A DNA stretch of 48,036 bases, from positions 1-48,036 of the forward strand of contig JADFPV010000011.1 in assembly GCA_022562155.1 (NCBI GenBank), in the 5' to 3' direction. The notes beneath the pieces were generated by a model. That model saw only the letters and a program-made list of their open reading frames with translations. It made no database searches and had not been told where the DNA came from. This document shows positions 7,701 to 15,027 of this stretch, piece by piece. The position numbers and the translations under genes were made by a program. Position 1 is the stretch's first letter; the number at the start of each line of letters is the position of its first letter. Origin of the DNA: Chloroflexota bacterium. GTDB lineage: Bacteria > Chloroflexota > Dehalococcoidia > DSTF01 > RBG-16-68-14.

Positions 7701-9767
7701 ATGAGCCGACTACGAATACTGTTGCTGGTGTTCCTAGCCGTCACCGTCACATTGCTGGTTTACACTGGTGGCGGCGTTACCGCCACGGGTCCCTCTAAGG
7801 TTCCCGTCATCATCGCCTTCCATCAGCAGCCTGGCCCCGCGCAAGAGGCCCTTGTCCGGCAGGCGGGCGGCACCATTAAGTACACCTACGACTTGGTGCC
7901 GGCCATCGCAGCGACCGTTCCTGAACCTGCCATCGCCGGCCTCCAGGCGAACCCCAACGTGCTGAGGGTCGAGCCGGACATCGAGGTGCACGCCATTGAC
8001 CATCCCACTCTTGATGTGGAGCTGGATAGTGCTTGGGGGGTGGCCCACATCGGGGCTGGTACGGTGCATGGTGGCGGAAATAAAGGCACCGGCGTGAAGG
8101 TGGCGATTCTGGACACGGGCATTGATACCAATCATCCAGACTTGAGCTATGATCCCAGCTGCAGCGCCAGCTTCGTCTCGGGCGAAACCATCGAAGACGG
8201 CAATGGTCACGGCACACACACCGCCGGCACCGTCGCCGCGCTCGATAATGACACGGGGGTAGTTGGGGTAGCCCCAGAGGCGACGCTCTGCATCTATAAG
8301 GTGTTGAGCAACAGCGGCGGCGGCTTTTACAGCGACATTATCGCTGCCCTGGACCGAGCGGTGTCCGACGGCGTGCAGGTGACGAACAACAGCTACGGCA
8401 GCAGCGGTGATCCAGGCGCGATCGTAAAAGCGGCCTTCGATACTGCCTACGCGGCCGGCGTGCTCCACGCCGCCGCTGCGGGCAACAGCGGGAATTCGCC
8501 CGGCAGGGGCGACAATTGTATCTACCCCGCTCGCTGGGACTCGCTGATCGCCACGGCGGCAACGAAAGCGGACGACAACAGAGCCAAATTCTCCAGCACC
8601 TGTCCCGAGTTGGAGCTGGCAGCGCCCGGCTACCGGATTAACTCCACGGTGCCCGGCGGCGGGTACAGCGAGAAGAGCGGCACCTCCATGGCGTCGCCCC
8701 ATGTAGCCGGCACCGCGGCCCTGGTCTTCGCGGCCAACCCTGGCTGGAGCAACGACGACGTGCGAACTCAACTCCAGAACACTGCCGACGATCTGGGTTC
8801 AACTGGACGCGACACAAAGTACGGCTACGGCCTGGTGAACGCCGATGAGGCGGCATGGCCTTCGGCCCCCGACACTGCAGCGCCCGTAATCTCCAACGTG
8901 GCAGACACGGACATCAACGACACCTCAGCTACGATCACCTGGGACACCGACGAGTCAGCCGATTCGCTGGTCGATTATGGTCTCGATAGTACCTACGGCT
9001 CGTTTGTGTCGGACGGCTCCCTGGTCACGAGCCACAGCATCACCTTGACGGGCTTAAACTCCTCCACCGAGTACCACTACAAGGTGACCTCTGAGGACGC
9101 TGCCTTGAATTCGGCGAGTTCCGCTGATTTCACCTTTACCACGGCAGCGGCGGACACCATTGAACCGGTAATCACTAACGTGATGGCCTCCAACATCACC
9201 GACACCTCGGCTGACATCACTTGGGACACCGACGAGTCAGCCGATTCGCTGGTCTATTATGGCGTCGAGACTACCTACGGCTCGTCTGTCTCAGACGGCT
9301 CAATGGTCACGATCCACAGCATCACCCTGACGGGTCTGGGCCTATCCACCGAATACCACTACAAGGTAACCTCTGAGGACGCTGCTTCGAATTCGGCGAG
9401 TTCCGCCGACTTGATCTTCACCACGGCAGCGGCTCCTACGGAGGCGACAGCCGTCAGCGTGGCCTCTATCATATACGACACCGAGGGTGGCAGGAACGGC
9501 GATAAGCACCTGCTTATCACCGTCGCCCTCCTCGACGACTTCGACGACCCGGTGGCTGACGCCTCCGTGTCGATTGATCTGTACCTCGCTGGTGTATTCT
9601 ACGCGTCGGGGGCTGGCACGACGGGAACTGACGGAACTGTGACGTTTAGGGCGAAAAACGCCCCGTCCGGCTGCTACGATGTGGAGGTCACGGACGTAAC
9701 AGCGGCGGGCTGGGACGACAGCTACCCAATCAACAGCTTTGCAAAGGGAGCGGGAGCGGCCTGCTAA
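7701..9767 (+). CDS. Secreted subtilisin-like serine protease (S8) with Fn3-like repeats
   Basis: The 688-aa precursor has a signal peptide (about 1-28), an inhibitor I9 propeptide (about 34-98: VIIAFHQQPG ... NVLRVEPD), an S8 catalytic domain (about 110-380), two Fn3-like modules (about 394-482 and 488-576) and a C-terminal beta-sandwich (about 585-680). The complete catalytic set is present: Asp138 in ILDTGID, His170 in GNGHGTH, oxyanion Asn262 in AAAGNSG and Ser329 in GTSMASPHVAG. It should be exported, self-cleave its propeptide and digest extracellular protein; the C-terminal modules probably hold it to the cell surface or substrate. The two Fn3 units are nearly identical. Start supported by AAGGAGAG upstream; transcription ends at the 9794 hairpin. 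Confidence 0.93.
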   Translation: MSRLRILLLVFLAVTVTLLVYTGGGVTATGPSKVPVIIAFHQQPGPAQEALVRQAGGTIKYTYDLVPAIAATVPEPAIAGLQANPNVLRVEPDIEVHAIDHPTLDVELDSAWGVAHIGAGTVHGGGNKGTGVKVAILDTGIDTNHPDLSYDPSCSASFVSGETIEDGNGHGTHTAGTVAALDNDTGVVGVAPEATLCIYKVLSNSGGGFYSDIIAALDRAVSDGVQVTNNSYGSSGDPGAIVKAAFDTAYAAGVLHAAAAGNSGNSPGRGDNCIYPARWDSLIATAATKADDNRAKFSSTCPELELAAPGYRINSTVPGGGYSEKSGTSMASPHVAGTAALVFAANPGWSNDDVRTQLQNTADDLGSTGRDTKYGYGLVNADEAAWPSAPDTAAPVISNVADTDINDTSATITWDTDESADSLVDYGLDSTYGSFVSDGSLVTSHSITLTGLNSSTEYHYKVTSEDAALNSASSADFTFTTAAADTIEPVITNVMASNITDTSADITWDTDESADSLVYYGVETTYGSSVSDGSMVTIHSITLTGLGLSTEYHYKVTSEDAASNSASSADLIFTTAAAPTEATAVSVASIIYDTEGGRNGDKHLLITVALLDDFDDPVADASVSIDLYLAGVFYASGAGTTGTDGTVTFRAKNAPSGCYDVEVTDVTAAGWDDSYPINSFAKGAGAAC
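8880..9428 (+). repeat. Tandem duplication of an Fn3-like module inside the protease gene
   Basis: Units at about 8880-9146 and 9162-9428 share long identical stretches, for example the DNA for WDTDESADSLV and for EYHYKVTSEDAA. The close match at DNA level points to a recent duplication within the gene. Confidence 0.8.
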
Positions 9768-9793
9768 CCAGAGGCCGCGCAACGAGCATGCTC

Positions 9794-9829
9794 GGAAACA
9801 GGGCCGGCCACGCCGGCCCTGTTTCCTTT
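9794..9829 (+). terminator. Strong intrinsic terminator after the protease gene
   Basis: GGAAACAGGGCCGGC (9794-9808) and GCCGGCCCTGTTTCC (9812-9826) form a perfect 15-bp stem around a CAC loop, followed by TTT. It lies 27 bp after the stop codon. Confidence 0.85.
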
Positions 9830-10008
9830 AGCTTGGGTTCGTTGCCTAAAACATCGCGAATAAGTAATCCACTACATGTTTCTGCTTCCAAGCAGAAAGT
9901 ACCTGGACGTTGAAACCACCGGCCGGACGCCCGTCAAAACGCCGCCCTTCTAGGAACCACCCGCGGCCAAGCCCGCGCCCCACGGCAAGGTTCGCCACCG
10001 CGCGCCGC

Positions 10009-10119
10009 AGGTCGCAGACTCGCCTCTGGCGAGTGCGCATGCTTGCGCGCAAGGGCCATGCGCCCACCGGACGCCTTTCAGCATTCGTTTTGGGGGCGGG
10101 TGGGAAACCCGCCCGCCCC
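10009..10119 (+). repeat. Intergenic repeat, family A copy 2
   Basis: Imperfect copy of 6371-6477: it shares GTCGCAGACTCGCC, CTGGCGAG, GGGCCATGCGCCC, ACCGGA and a GGGGGCGGGTGGGAAACCC close. It fills part of the 430-bp gap between the protease and the hydratase gene. I see no gene at 9830-10008. Confidence 0.5.
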
Positions 10120-10138
10120 GCAGGGCCACCAGAAGTGT

Positions 10139-10201
10139 CCTGACGTTCGGTCAGGCATTCTGCAAAGCCAACCGAAGGTTGGCCGGCATCTCGTGTATAC
10201 T
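10139..10201 (+). promoter_or_regulatory. Two small hairpins and a TATACT -10 element before the hydratase gene
   Basis: CCTGAC-GTTCG-GTCAGG (10139-10155) and GCCAACC-GAA-GGTTGGC (10167-10183) are perfect inverted repeats directly upstream of GTGTATACT, with TATACT at 10196-10201. They could be operators for a dimeric repressor or the end of an upstream transcript. The leader to GTG 10257 would be about 50 nt and contains AAGGAGG. Confidence 0.4.
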
Positions 10202-10256
10202 AACGACCGCTCACTTCGTACGGCCCACGGGCTGCAGACAACAAGGAGGCCACAAC

Positions 10257-11054
10257 GTGCCGGACTTCCAGGACATCATCTACAAGAAACACGAGCGCGT
10301 TCGAGGGGCCGCGTGGATCACGATCAACCGGCCCAAAGCGATGAACTCCTTCACCGGCCAGACGTTGACCGAGATGGCCGAGGCGGTCGCCGACGCCAGC
10401 TCCGACCCGGAGGTCGGCGTGATCGTCCTCACTGGCGCGGGCGACAAGGCGTTCTGCGCTGGCGGGGACGTGCGCTGGTTGCAAGAAGTACAGCAGGCGG
10501 GGGCTAAGTCCCCGGCGCCGCAGGACCCGCACTTCGGCATCGAGGACTGCCTCAAGCCCGTCATCGCCCGCGTCAACGGGTACGCCGTCGGCGGTGGCAA
10601 CCACCTCGCCTACTTCTCCGACTTCACCATCGCCTCAGAGAACGCGACGTTCATGCAGGTCGGGCCTCGCGTGGGCAGCCCGGCGTCGGGGTACATCGTC
10701 GCGAACCTCACGCACATCATCGGCGCCAAGAAGGCGAAAGAGATGTGGATGACCACCCGCCGCTACTCCGCTCAAGAGGCGCTCGAGATGGGGCTCGTCA
10801 ACACTGTCGTCGCGCCGGAGGAGCTGGACGCCGAGGTCGACCGCTGGTGCGCGGAACTGCTCCAGAAGAGCCCGAGCTGCCTGAAGATCCTCAAGGCCTC
10901 GTTCAGGATGGTCTACGAGCCGATGAAGGAGGCCTCAGCCCGGAGCTGGGTGAAGGAGATCGCCCCCGATTTCTACACCAGCGGCGAGGCCGACGAAGGG
11001 AAGGACGCCTTCTTGGAGCGCCGCGAGACCGACTTCTCTCGATTCCCGAGGTAG
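10257..11054 (+). CDS. Enoyl-CoA hydratase/isomerase family, BadI/MenB-like
   Basis: I place the start at GTG 10257 because AAGGAGG lies 8 bases upstream and the family begins at PDFQDIIYK; the upstream in-frame ATG at 10179 precedes the promoter. The 265-aa crotonase-fold protein has oxyanion-hole segments AFCAGGD (65-71) and NGYAVGGGNHLA (107-118). The wording of VGVIVLTGAGDKAF, KPVIARVNGYA, ARRYSAQEALEMGLVN-like and LDAEVDRWCAELLQKSP is closer to the BadI (2-ketocyclohexane-carboxyl-CoA hydrolase) and MenB group than to ordinary beta-oxidation hydratases. With the SDR 8 bp downstream it may open or modify an alicyclic acyl-CoA ring. A MenB role is less likely without other men genes; a generic hydratase remains possible. 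Confidence 0.8.
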   Translation: MPDFQDIIYKKHERVRGAAWITINRPKAMNSFTGQTLTEMAEAVADASSDPEVGVIVLTGAGDKAFCAGGDVRWLQEVQQAGAKSPAPQDPHFGIEDCLKPVIARVNGYAVGGGNHLAYFSDFTIASENATFMQVGPRVGSPASGYIVANLTHIIGAKKAKEMWMTTRRYSAQEALEMGLVNTVVAPEELDAEVDRWCAELLQKSPSCLKILKASFRMVYEPMKEASARSWVKEIAPDFYTSGEADEGKDAFLERRETDFSRFPR

Positions 11055-11062
11055 GCGTCGCG

Positions 11063-11824
11063 ATGGGTCTTCTCGACGGCAGAGTTGCGATCGTCACCGC
11101 CGCTGCGGGCGCCGGCATCGGCCACGCCACCGCCCGGCGGATGGCAGAGGAAGGCGCCAAGGTCGTCGTCACGGACGCGCACGCCAAGCGGGTCGAAGAG
11201 GTCGCGTCGGCGATGTCGAAGGAGCTCGATCAAGACGTCCTCGCCCTGCAGGTGGACGTGCGCAACGTCGACGACGTGACGCGCATGGTGGACGCCACGC
11301 TCGAACGCCACGGGCAGATCGACATCCTCATGAACAACGCCGGCATCAACAAGCTCTCACCGGTGTGGGAAATGGACGACGAAACGTGGCGGCTCGTGAT
11401 CGACGTGAACCTGACCGGCACGTTCAACTGCATGCGGGCTGTGCTCCCCCACATGATCGAGCGCAAGACCGGCGCGATCGTCAGCATGGCGTCGTCAGCC
11501 GGCTGGATCGGCGGTGGTGACGGTGAGGCGCACTACTCGGCTGCGAAGGCGGGCATCATGGGGCTGACCAGAGCCGTCGCGGCGGAGGTCGGGCCTCATG
11601 GCGTTCGCGTCAACGCCATCGCGCCGGGCCTCATCTACAACGAGTTCCTGGAGCGCATCTACCCGAAGGAGTTCTTCGAGCGTTACGCCAAGCGCGTCCC
11701 GTTAGGCCGCGTCGGCCAGCCGCCCGACGTCGCCGACCTCGCCGTCTTCCTCGCCAGCGACATGTCGCGCTACATCACCGGCGAAGTGATCAACATCAGC
11801 GGCGGCTCCGTCATGACGCCCTGA
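11063..11824 (+). CDS. Short-chain dehydrogenase/reductase (SDR)
   Basis: The 253-aa classical SDR has the NAD(P) glycine motif TAAAGAGIG (12-20), Asp38 after the second strand (VVVTDAH) favouring NAD, NNAG (91-94), and the catalytic Ser (around 144-145), Tyr158 and Lys162 in YSAAK. It ends in the usual GEVINISGG. It oxidises or reduces a hydroxyl or keto group; the partner gene suggests a hydroxyacyl-CoA, as BadH does beside BadI, but this is inference. It begins 8 bp after the hydratase stop and is surely in one operon with it. Its 3' end meets the P-loop kinase gene on the other strand. Confidence 0.88.
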   Translation: MGLLDGRVAIVTAAAGAGIGHATARRMAEEGAKVVVTDAHAKRVEEVASAMSKELDQDVLALQVDVRNVDDVTRMVDATLERHGQIDILMNNAGINKLSPVWEMDDETWRLVIDVNLTGTFNCMRAVLPHMIERKTGAIVSMASSAGWIGGGDGEAHYSAAKAGIMGLTRAVAAEVGPHGVRVNAIAPGLIYNEFLERIYPKEFFERYAKRVPLGRVGQPPDVADLAVFLASDMSRYITGEVINISGGSVMTP

Positions 11825-12445
11825 GGCGGACCGCCTCCACAAGCTGCTCTGCCAATTCGTCGGCGGCAAGCGGCCATCCAGCACCAGATCGCAGTCCGCC
11901 GCTACCTGCTCTTGCACGGCGATGTAAATGGACCTCGATACATCTAGATAGTCACGAACGAATTCTCTGGGCGAGGCGATCAACAGTTCCTTCGTGACTT
12001 GCCTCATGTTTGCGGAGGTATTCGTATCAGCCAGTCTCAGGAACCTTCGCGCCATGGCGATGTCGAGCGGCGTGTCGATCAGCGCCACGAAGTCGATGCT
12101 CTTCGCCATCTCGTCTCGCCAGCGGCCCATCGGTTCCTCGATCACGATGAACTCGGTCGGCGATATCGTCGCGCCGCCGATCGGCGTTACTATGCTTTCG
12201 CCTCGCTTCAGGGCGGCCAAGTCGTCCGCGAACTTGGGCGTCTTCCACAGGTTCAAGTCCGCGCCGTCAGTGACCCACTTCTTCAAGTCCGGCGGGTACG
12301 TCGACGCATCGCGATAGTCATCGAAGAACAGCGTCGCCGCGCCCAGCAGCTCTCCGGCCTTCGTGACAAGCGTCGTCTTGCCGCCACCCGACGCCGAACT
12401 CACGGCTACCACGAAGCTTGTTGATGCCGATTCGCTTGGATTCAC
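11702..12445 (-). CDS. P-loop kinase, uridine-kinase-like, with a probable 3' frameshift
   Basis: The product (GTG start at 12445) opens with a Walker A loop SSASGGGKTT (residues about 16-25), followed by FFDDYRDAS and WKTPKF, as in nucleoside or uridine kinase-like P-loop enzymes; IVIEEPMGR may carry the acidic Walker B role. The substrate is unknown. As read, the frame runs to 11702, 123 bp into the convergent SDR gene, and its tail (SLWRRSASGRHDGAAAD) is unlike protein. One base less near 11862-11870 would instead give DELAEQLVEAVRLRAS and a TGA at 11811-11813, overlapping the SDR gene by only 14 bp. I therefore suspect an indel or assembly error there. Confidence 0.65.
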   Translation of the reverse strand: MNPSESASTSFVVAVSSASGGGKTTLVTKAGELLGAATLFFDDYRDASTYPPDLKKWVTDGADLNLWKTPKFADDLAALKRGESIVTPIGGATISPTEFIVIEEPMGRWRDEMAKSIDFVALIDTPLDIAMARRFLRLADTNTSANMRQVTKELLIASPREFVRDYLDVSRSIYIAVQEQVAADCDLVLDGRLPPTNWQSSLWRRSASGRHDGAAADVDHFAGDVARHVAGEEDGEVGDVGRLADAA

Positions 12446-12568
12446 AGCAGGGCCATCTTACAGGACTCGGCACGGCGGGCGGTCCACAGCAGGCGGTTTT
12501 TGGCTTTCCTTTGGCATCCCAGCATGCTCGACATAGATCCTGTAACTACCCCGCCAGCTTCTCACAGC

Positions 12569-12596
12569 TTGACATTTCCTATTCGAAGCGTAGAAT
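12569..12596 (+). promoter_or_regulatory. Promoter of the J-domain gene
   Basis: TTGACA (12569-12574), a 16-bp spacer and TAGAAT (12591-12596). The ATG at 12655 follows with a GACCAGGAGG ribosome site. Confidence 0.65.
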
Positions 12597-12654
12597 GAAT
12601 CTGTAGGAGTACCTGTCTAATCTCCTAACCGTTTGACCAGGAGGCGTCAACGCA

Positions 12655-12849
12655 ATGGACGAGTCTTTGTACGAGACCCTACAAGTAGATCAGCATGCCG
12701 ATCCCGAGGTCATTGATGTCACCTACCGTCGGCTAGCGAGAAAGTACCATCCAGACACCGGCGGATCTGACTCTTCAGAGAACCGCATGCGCAGCCTTAA
12801 CCAGGCTTACGAAATCTTGAACGATCCTTCTGCTCGGAAAGCAGTATGA
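12655..12849 (+). CDS. J-domain protein, N-terminal frame
   Basis: The 64 residues form a complete J-domain: LYETLQVDQHADPEVIDVTY, RRLARKYHPD with the essential HPD motif that stimulates Hsp70 ATPase, and SLNQAYEILNDPSARK. The frame stops in AAAGCAGTATGA just where J-domains normally read KQYDEQR. Dropping one base at about 12838-12841 gives exactly CAG TAT GAT GAA (QYDE) and continues into the next entry, so this is the front half of a frameshifted gene. The start is supported by CAGGAGG and the promoter at 12569. No dnaK or grpE is nearby. Confidence 0.8.
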   Translation: MDESLYETLQVDQHADPEVIDVTYRRLARKYHPDTGGSDSSENRMRSLNQAYEILNDPSARKAV

Positions 12850-13315
12850 TGAACAACGCCTCAAAAGAGAAACCCACGCTGAGGCACTCTCCTATGAGGC
12901 TGAAGTCCAAAGGCGTGCTCGCGAGGCATTGGCCGAACTCATTCGCTCCATGCCCGCGCCCGCCTACCGAGCTTCTGCAGCACCTCAAGGCAACCTCCGT
13001 GCCCTCGACGGAACCGCCATCATCAAGGCACAGGATGGAACATATCTCGGCGTAATCTCATCGAATGGGCGGGAGGCCGACTCGATTACAAATTCCTATG
13101 GCAACCATGGCAGCACATATTCGCGAACAAGCATCCGCAATGAGTACTGCTCATACGGCGGCCAGTATGGCCAACAGAGCCCTTTCAATCCCTACGCCGC
13201 GAGCCCGCCAATTATCATTCAAAGTGGCCGGGCTATCGCCCATCTCACCGTCAACCCAAGGTTCAAAAACGCGGTTAGCCCTCATGAACTTTTGGCGCAC
13301 TTCCCGCTCGGCTAG
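12842..13315 (+). pseudogene. C-terminal half of the frameshifted J-domain protein
   Basis: Read in the +1 frame this continues QYDEQRLKRETHAEALSYEA with a charged helix, then a segment GTYLGVISSNGREADSITN followed by SYGNHGSTYS, EYCSYGGQYGQQSPFNPYA and AHLTVNPRF. The LGxISSN ... YGxxGSxYS ... SPFNPYA pattern is one I recall from small secreted or accessory bacterial proteins of unknown function; here it is joined to a J-domain. An ATG at 12929 could start this half alone, but no ribosome site supports it. The whole gene would be 12655-13315, about 219 aa. It is a pseudogene, an assembly error or, less likely, a programmed +1 shift. Confidence 0.55.
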
Positions 13316-13365
13316 ACAGCTCCTTGGTCCTCGCCGCCCTCCGAGTTCCCATCTTGGAAATCAGT

Positions 13366-13394
13366 TTGACAAGGGACTATGCGGTCTGTAGCGT
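13366..13394 (+). promoter_or_regulatory. Promoter overlapping the start of the coiled-coil gene
   Basis: TTGACA (13366-13371), a 17-bp spacer and TAGCGT (13389-13394). Transcription would begin at about 13401-13405, on or just before ATG 13405, so the message would be leaderless. Confidence 0.45.
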
Positions 13395-13404
13395 GAGCAA
13401 CGCA

Positions 13405-13587
13405 ATGGATGAGTGGCAGAAGAAGGAACAAGCAGCGAACGAACTTGGGGATGCCAGCCGCGTCGTCACTTGGCTAAAGGCCGAGAACGCACAGCTTCGA
13501 GAGGCGCTGGAACGGGCAGGAGAAGAGTTAGCGGCCTCCCGAGCCACGAAGGCAGCAGAGATCATCCGTTCCGCCTTAGGGCGCTAG
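13405..13587 (+). CDS. Small coiled-coil protein, 60 aa
   Basis: MDEWQKKEQAANELG opens a highly charged, almost entirely helical protein with a heptad-like segment (TWLKAENAQLREALERAGEE) as in leucine zippers. No family is recognised. No ribosome site precedes ATG 13405, which fits the leaderless promoter reading. It lies 68 bp upstream of the SIR2-like gene on the same strand and may be co-transcribed with it. Confidence 0.5.
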   Translation: MDEWQKKEQAANELGDASRVVTWLKAENAQLREALERAGEELAASRATKAAEIIRSALGR

Positions 13588-13655
13588 AAGCATGGTAGAG
13601 TCACGCCGAAGGCGGATCGCAGGGCCGGAGGCGTGATTGCGACGGCTTTATCGTA

Positions 13656-14735
13656 ATGGGCAAGAACGCTCTCGTAATCCTCGGTGCTGGCGCTGCGCAC
13701 GACCTAATCCCTTTAGGCAAGGATGGGCAACCATTGGGGTCGTCAGCTCCAAACTTAGTTCCTCCACTCACAAGAGCGGTATTTGAAGACAACATCATTA
13801 CAAAGGGTATCCTAGACCAGTATCAAGGTGCGCGGAATCTTGCTGGCACGATCAGAATAGAGCTTGAGAAAGACGACGCCGTCCTTGAACCACTCTTGGA
13901 GCGGATGGCCGAAGCTGAGGAAAAAACGCTCTCCCAGCAATTCCCGCAGATTCCTCTCTATCTTCAAGACCTCTTTTTGAACATCAGCCGACAGTACACG
14001 AATCAAGCAATAAACTATCAGCGGCTGGCTTTTCAGCTTTTCTCCGAGGAGTCCGGCCTCGAACAAATCGCCTTCCTCACGCTCAACTACGACACCATCC
14101 TTGATGATGTTCTTTCTCCAAGCTACTTGAGCCTGACCCAGAGTATGGCTTCATACGCTAACAGCGAATGCCTTCTGGTAAAACTTCATGGCTCAGTCAA
14201 CTGGGCAAGAACCTTCGAGTTTGAGCAAAGCCGGCACGAATCTTTCGGTCGTCGCGAATACCTCAACCTCATTGGATCGCTTGGATACCGCGGCATTGGG
14301 GACAAGCTAGGACCGGACTTCGCTGAGCATCCTCCCTCTGGCCAACGCTGGACACACCAAGACGAGGGTAACCTTCGGACATTCACAATCTATTACCCGG
14401 CACTTTCGGTCCCCCTAGGCGAGTATAATCCCTACTATGCATGTCCCAGTTCTCACGTTGAAGCACTGAAAGAGTTCTTGAAGGACTGCAAGAACGTACT
14501 TGCGATCGGGGTCAGCGGGCGGGACCAAGATCTCCTTGGGTTGCTCCAGGACGGACTCCCGAAGGAGGTGGGTATGTTCGCCCTCGTCGACTCCAGCTTG
14601 GCTGCAGCCAATTCCTCCCTGGACAGGTTCTCAAAGGTACCGCAGCTGAGTACTTGGCACCTTAGGTACACGGACGGTTTCAGCGGCTTCATCCTTCAAG
14701 GAGGGTTAGAGGAAGTAATCTCGGGGTGCCGTTAG
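13656..14735 (+). CDS. SIR2-like domain protein, candidate defence NADase
   Basis: The 359-aa protein carries the SIR2-like (SIR2_2 type) motifs in order: VILGAGAAHD (7-16) for NAD binding, TLNYDT (142-147) with the Asn and Asp common in this group, KLHGSVNW (176-183) with the His in the catalytic position, and AIGVSGRDQDLL (283-294). It lacks the zinc-binding cysteines of true sirtuin deacetylases. Proteins of this build act as NAD-consuming effectors in anti-phage systems such as ThsA, DSR and SIR2-HerA, so an NADase role is likely. No HerA, Argonaute or TIR partner is adjacent; neighbours are a coiled-coil and a J-domain protein. Codons are less GC-rich than in flanking metabolic genes, hinting at transfer. 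Confidence 0.78.
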   Translation: MGKNALVILGAGAAHDLIPLGKDGQPLGSSAPNLVPPLTRAVFEDNIITKGILDQYQGARNLAGTIRIELEKDDAVLEPLLERMAEAEEKTLSQQFPQIPLYLQDLFLNISRQYTNQAINYQRLAFQLFSEESGLEQIAFLTLNYDTILDDVLSPSYLSLTQSMASYANSECLLVKLHGSVNWARTFEFEQSRHESFGRREYLNLIGSLGYRGIGDKLGPDFAEHPPSGQRWTHQDEGNLRTFTIYYPALSVPLGEYNPYYACPSSHVEALKEFLKDCKNVLAIGVSGRDQDLLGLLQDGLPKEVGMFALVDSSLAAANSSLDRFSKVPQLSTWHLRYTDGFSGFILQGGLEEVISGCR

Positions 14736-14823
14736 TCGCAGCCGCCCCGCACGCCACCAGCCTCTCCGCGTTCTCCCTCCCCTGCCGTAAGATCGCGGCA
14801 TGGACAATCCGCGGCACATTCAC

Positions 14824-14880
14824 TTCCCCTCTCCCACCTGTGGGAGAGGGCCTGCCCCGTGAAGGGCAGGGGGAGAGGGC
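14824..14880 (+). repeat. REP-like intergenic palindromes
   Basis: CCCCTCTCCCACCTGTGGGAGAGGG is a nearly perfect hairpin and is followed by CCTGCCC..GGGCAGGGGGAGAGGGC, which repeats its parts. Elements of this wording are common between genes in many high-GC genomes. The remaining gap to 15027 holds nothing I can call. Confidence 0.6.
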
Positions 14881-15027
14881 GAACGCGAGAAACTCAATCA
14901 AAACTTGCGCCCATTTCGCGTCCTCATTTGTATCTACCAACCCACGCCAAAGTCCCAAAACCGCGAATCCAATCAAGCAATCAAACGCCCTCTGGCCCCT
15001 CGCCAGCCAGCCGCCTACACTAACCCC

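Noticed and set aside
7734-8771. Open frame of 345 codons on the minus strand opposite the protease
   Set aside because: Shadow of a high-GC gene whose catalytic residues are on the plus strand.
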